Below, piece after piece: positions 6,762 through 8,326 of a DNA stretch of 8,326 nt. The notes under the pieces were generated by a model. The model worked only from the letters and a program-made list of their open reading frames with translations. It was not told where the DNA came from and did no database searches. Position 1 is the first letter of the stretch; every line of letters begins with the position of its first letter. Source of the DNA: a bacterium (lineage in GTDB: Bacteria > Latescibacterota > UBA2968). The DNA lies in NCBI GenBank assembly GCA_027296045.1, contig JAPUJS010000233.1:1-8326 (forward strand). The letters are read 5' to 3'. A program made the translations under genes and the position numbers.

Positions 6762-7343
6762 ATGGGTATTGCAGAACCAAGCAAAACCGAAATCCTGCAA
6801 AGAGCCAGAGACACCCAGGACCTTTCCGGCGAAGACCTTGCAGGCATCGATTTCTCCGGTGAAAACCTGTCCACAATCGATTTCTCCGGGGCCAACCTCA
6901 AAGGCGCCAATCTCAAAAACGCCAACCTCCAAGAAGCCCGACTGCACGAAGCCAACCTCGAAGGTGCCAACCTCAGTGGGGCCAACCTGCGCCGGGCCTA
7001 CCTGGTGGCCGCCAACCTCCTGTCGGCCAACCTGGAAGGTGCCAACCTGGAAGGCGCTTTCCTCTCCGGAGCCACAATCGGGGGCGCAATCTTCGACAAA
7101 ACCAATCTGAAAAAAGCCCAATTCGGCGTGGTTGAAGCCGCCTTCCCAAACCCCTCCGGTCGCGCCACCAGTTTTCGAGATGCCGATTTGACCGACGCCG
7201 TTTTTAATTCTACAGACCTCAAAGGCGTAGACCTCCGAGGCGCCACCTTGAAAAACACCTACCTCTACGAAGCCAAACTGCGCAACGCCATTGTCGACAA
7301 AGAACAGTTTAAAGACGCCATCACAATGGCAGAAACGTATTAA
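6762..7343 (+). CDS. Pentapeptide-repeat protein
   Basis: A 193-residue protein made almost wholly of A(N/D)LxX-type pentapeptides, which fold as a right-handed quadrilateral beta-helix. Residues about 19-122 form an uninterrupted run of roughly twenty repeats (for example GANLKGANLKNANLQEARL at 43-61). Residues 121-137 break the pattern with a loop containing AAFPNPSGRATS, and a second, more degenerate block runs about 138-180. Leu or Phe fills the inward-facing centre position in nearly every repeat. There is no signal peptide, membrane helix or fused domain; the short charged N-terminus (1-18) may cap the helix. Known relatives include DNA-mimicking gyrase protectors (Qnr, MfpA), but most members have no known role, and I do not assign one. 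The central repeats are also very similar as DNA, built on GCCAACCT every 15 bases. Confidence 0.93.
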   Translation: MGIAEPSKTEILQRARDTQDLSGEDLAGIDFSGENLSTIDFSGANLKGANLKNANLQEARLHEANLEGANLSGANLRRAYLVAANLLSANLEGANLEGAFLSGATIGGAIFDKTNLKKAQFGVVEAAFPNPSGRATSFRDADLTDAVFNSTDLKGVDLRGATLKNTYLYEAKLRNAIVDKEQFKDAITMAETY

Positions 7344-7349
7344 TAGAGA

Positions 7350-7396
7350 AGGAGACAGAATACAGAAGCCCTTCACCGCCTCCCCTCCTGTCTCCT
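7350..7396 (+). repeat. Inverted repeat in the leader of moaA
   Basis: AGGAGACAG (7350-7358) is exactly complementary to CTGTCTCCT (7388-7396), with a 29-base spacer. A second copy of CTGTCT follows at 7395-7400, so two pairing registers exist, and TTT follows at 7401. It could be a weak terminator for the pentapeptide gene or an mRNA leader structure for moaA. The spacer is long for an efficient terminator. I see no resemblance to the long structured molybdenum-cofactor riboswitch known upstream of some moaA genes. Confidence 0.4.
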
Positions 7397-7410
7397 GTCT
7401 TTTGAATCCT

Positions 7411-8326
7411 ATGTCTCTCACCGACACCCGCAACCGACCCCTCAAAGACCTCCGCATCTCCGTCACCGATCGGTGTAATTTTCGGTGCCCTTATTGCATG
7501 CCGACAGAAATCTTCGGCGAGTCCTACAAATTCCTCCCCCGGGAAGAAATCCTCACCTTCGAAGAGATCAATCGCCTGTCGCGCCTCTTTGTCGAAGCAG
7601 GTGTAAACAAAATCCGGGTTACCGGGGGAGAACCCCTTCTGCGCCGCAACCTGGATACCCTCATCGCCCAGCTTTCCCAAATCCCCGACCTCCAGGACCT
7701 GACCCTCACCACCAACGGTTATCTCCTGTCCGATCAGGCACAGGCCCTGAAAGACGCCGGCCTTCACCGCATCACCATCAGCCTCGATTCCTTAGACGAA
7801 GCCGTTTTCCAACACATGAATGGCCGGGACTATACCCCCGACCGGGTGCTAAAAGCCATCGCCACTGCCGAATCGGTGGGCTTCCACCCCATCAAAATCA
7901 ACGCCGTCGTACAGCGCGGCATAAACGACCACACCCTGGTCGACCTGGCCCGTCACTTCCACGGCACCGGCCACATCGTTCGCTTTATCGAATATATGGA
8001 CGTGGGAAACCGCAACGGCTGGAAACTGGATCACGTCGTCTCTGCCGCCGAAATCCTCGACCGCATCCACGCCGAAATGCCCCTGGAACCCGCCGAACCC
8101 AACTATCCGGGCGAAGTCGCCCGCCGCCATCGCTACCTCGGCGGTGAGATCGGCATCATCACTTCGGTCACCCAGCCCTTTTGTGGAACCTGCACCCGTG
8201 CCCGCCTCTCCACCGACGGCAAACTCTACACCTGCCTTTTTGCGACCCAGGGCACCGACCTCAGAGCCCCCTTGCGACAGGGTGCTACAGACAACGACCT
8301 TCGCGCCCAGATCTCTCAGATCTGGA
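7411..8326 (+). CDS. moaA: GTP 3',8-cyclase, radical SAM (3' end beyond window)
   Basis: Converts GTP to 3',8-cyclo-7,8-dihydro-GTP, the first step of molybdenum cofactor synthesis. The first 305 residues are present, about nine tenths of the usual 320-340. The N-terminal radical SAM cluster motif CNFRCPYC supplies C22, C26 and C29. TGGEPLLR (71-78) is the SAM-binding GGEP loop, and TTNGYLL (100-106) and SLDSLD (124-129) follow in the usual order. The second 4Fe-4S cluster, specific to MoaA, is given by FCGTCTRARL and YTCLF (C258, C261, C275). The terminal Gly-Gly tail would lie outside. ATG 7411 gives the typical start (LKDLRISVTDRCNFRC). No Shine-Dalgarno precedes it; the leader there is pyrimidine-rich. 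Other molybdopterin genes may follow downstream. Confidence 0.96.
   Translation, partial: MSLTDTRNRPLKDLRISVTDRCNFRCPYCMPTEIFGESYKFLPREEILTFEEINRLSRLFVEAGVNKIRVTGGEPLLRRNLDTLIAQLSQIPDLQDLTLTTNGYLLSDQAQALKDAGLHRITISLDSLDEAVFQHMNGRDYTPDRVLKAIATAESVGFHPIKINAVVQRGINDHTLVDLARHFHGTGHIVRFIEYMDVGNRNGWKLDHVVSAAEILDRIHAEMPLEPAEPNYPGEVARRHRYLGGEIGIITSVTQPFCGTCTRARLSTDGKLYTCLFATQGTDLRAPLRQGATDNDLRAQISQIW

Noticed and set aside
6880..7075. Regular short-period repeat resembling a CRISPR or tandem array
   Set aside because: The period is 15 bases, in frame, and encodes pentapeptides; there are no spacers.
7344..7410. Molybdenum-cofactor riboswitch upstream of moaA
   Set aside because: The 67-base gap is too short for the known motif and shows only one simple inverted repeat.
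7485..8147. 220-codon + strand frame inside moaA
   Set aside because: Pro/Arg-rich out-of-frame shadow; the moaA frame contains all cluster cysteines in order.

Overview
The window is a compact, moderately GC-rich bacterial segment. Codons mostly end in C, while Lys and Glu favour AAA and GAA. It carries mainly chromosomal housekeeping genes. I cannot name the organism. The mix (long ACT-domain SerA beside a class V aminotransferase, an M28 peptidase, a pentapeptide-repeat protein, MoaA) would suit an environmental bacterium from a poorly cultured phylum, but that is only an impression. I see no transposase, integrase, phage gene, CRISPR array, tRNA or rRNA.

Left block (1-4291, + strand): the last codons of an unidentified gene are followed after one base by a class V PLP aminotransferase. 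A 161-base gap with strong inverted repeats comes next, then serA (phosphoglycerate dehydrogenase) and purA (adenylosuccinate synthetase). The purA ribosome site overlaps the serA stop codon. A strong intrinsic terminator closes the block and, being A-tract/T-tract symmetric, can also serve the gene arriving from the other side. The aminotransferase and SerA plausibly supply two consecutive steps of phosphorylated serine synthesis; PurA commits IMP to AMP.

Middle block (4402-6666): an M28 zinc peptidase with a PA-like insert (- strand) and an RNase Z-like metallo-beta-lactamase-fold hydrolase (+ strand) diverge from a 105-base gap. That gap holds two good sigma-70-type promoters whose -10 boxes overlap on opposite strands.

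Right block (6667-8326, + strand): a pentapeptide-repeat protein has its own promoter-like sequence and a strong Shine-Dalgarno. It is followed by a gap with an inverted repeat and then moaA (GTP 3',8-cyclase), cut off by the window edge with all six cluster cysteines already visible.

I find no convincing new multi-gene system. The items most worth a second look are the aminotransferase-serA pairing, the folded repeat element before serA, the face-to-face overlapping promoters, and the RNase Z-like protein that lacks room for the tRNA-binding arm.
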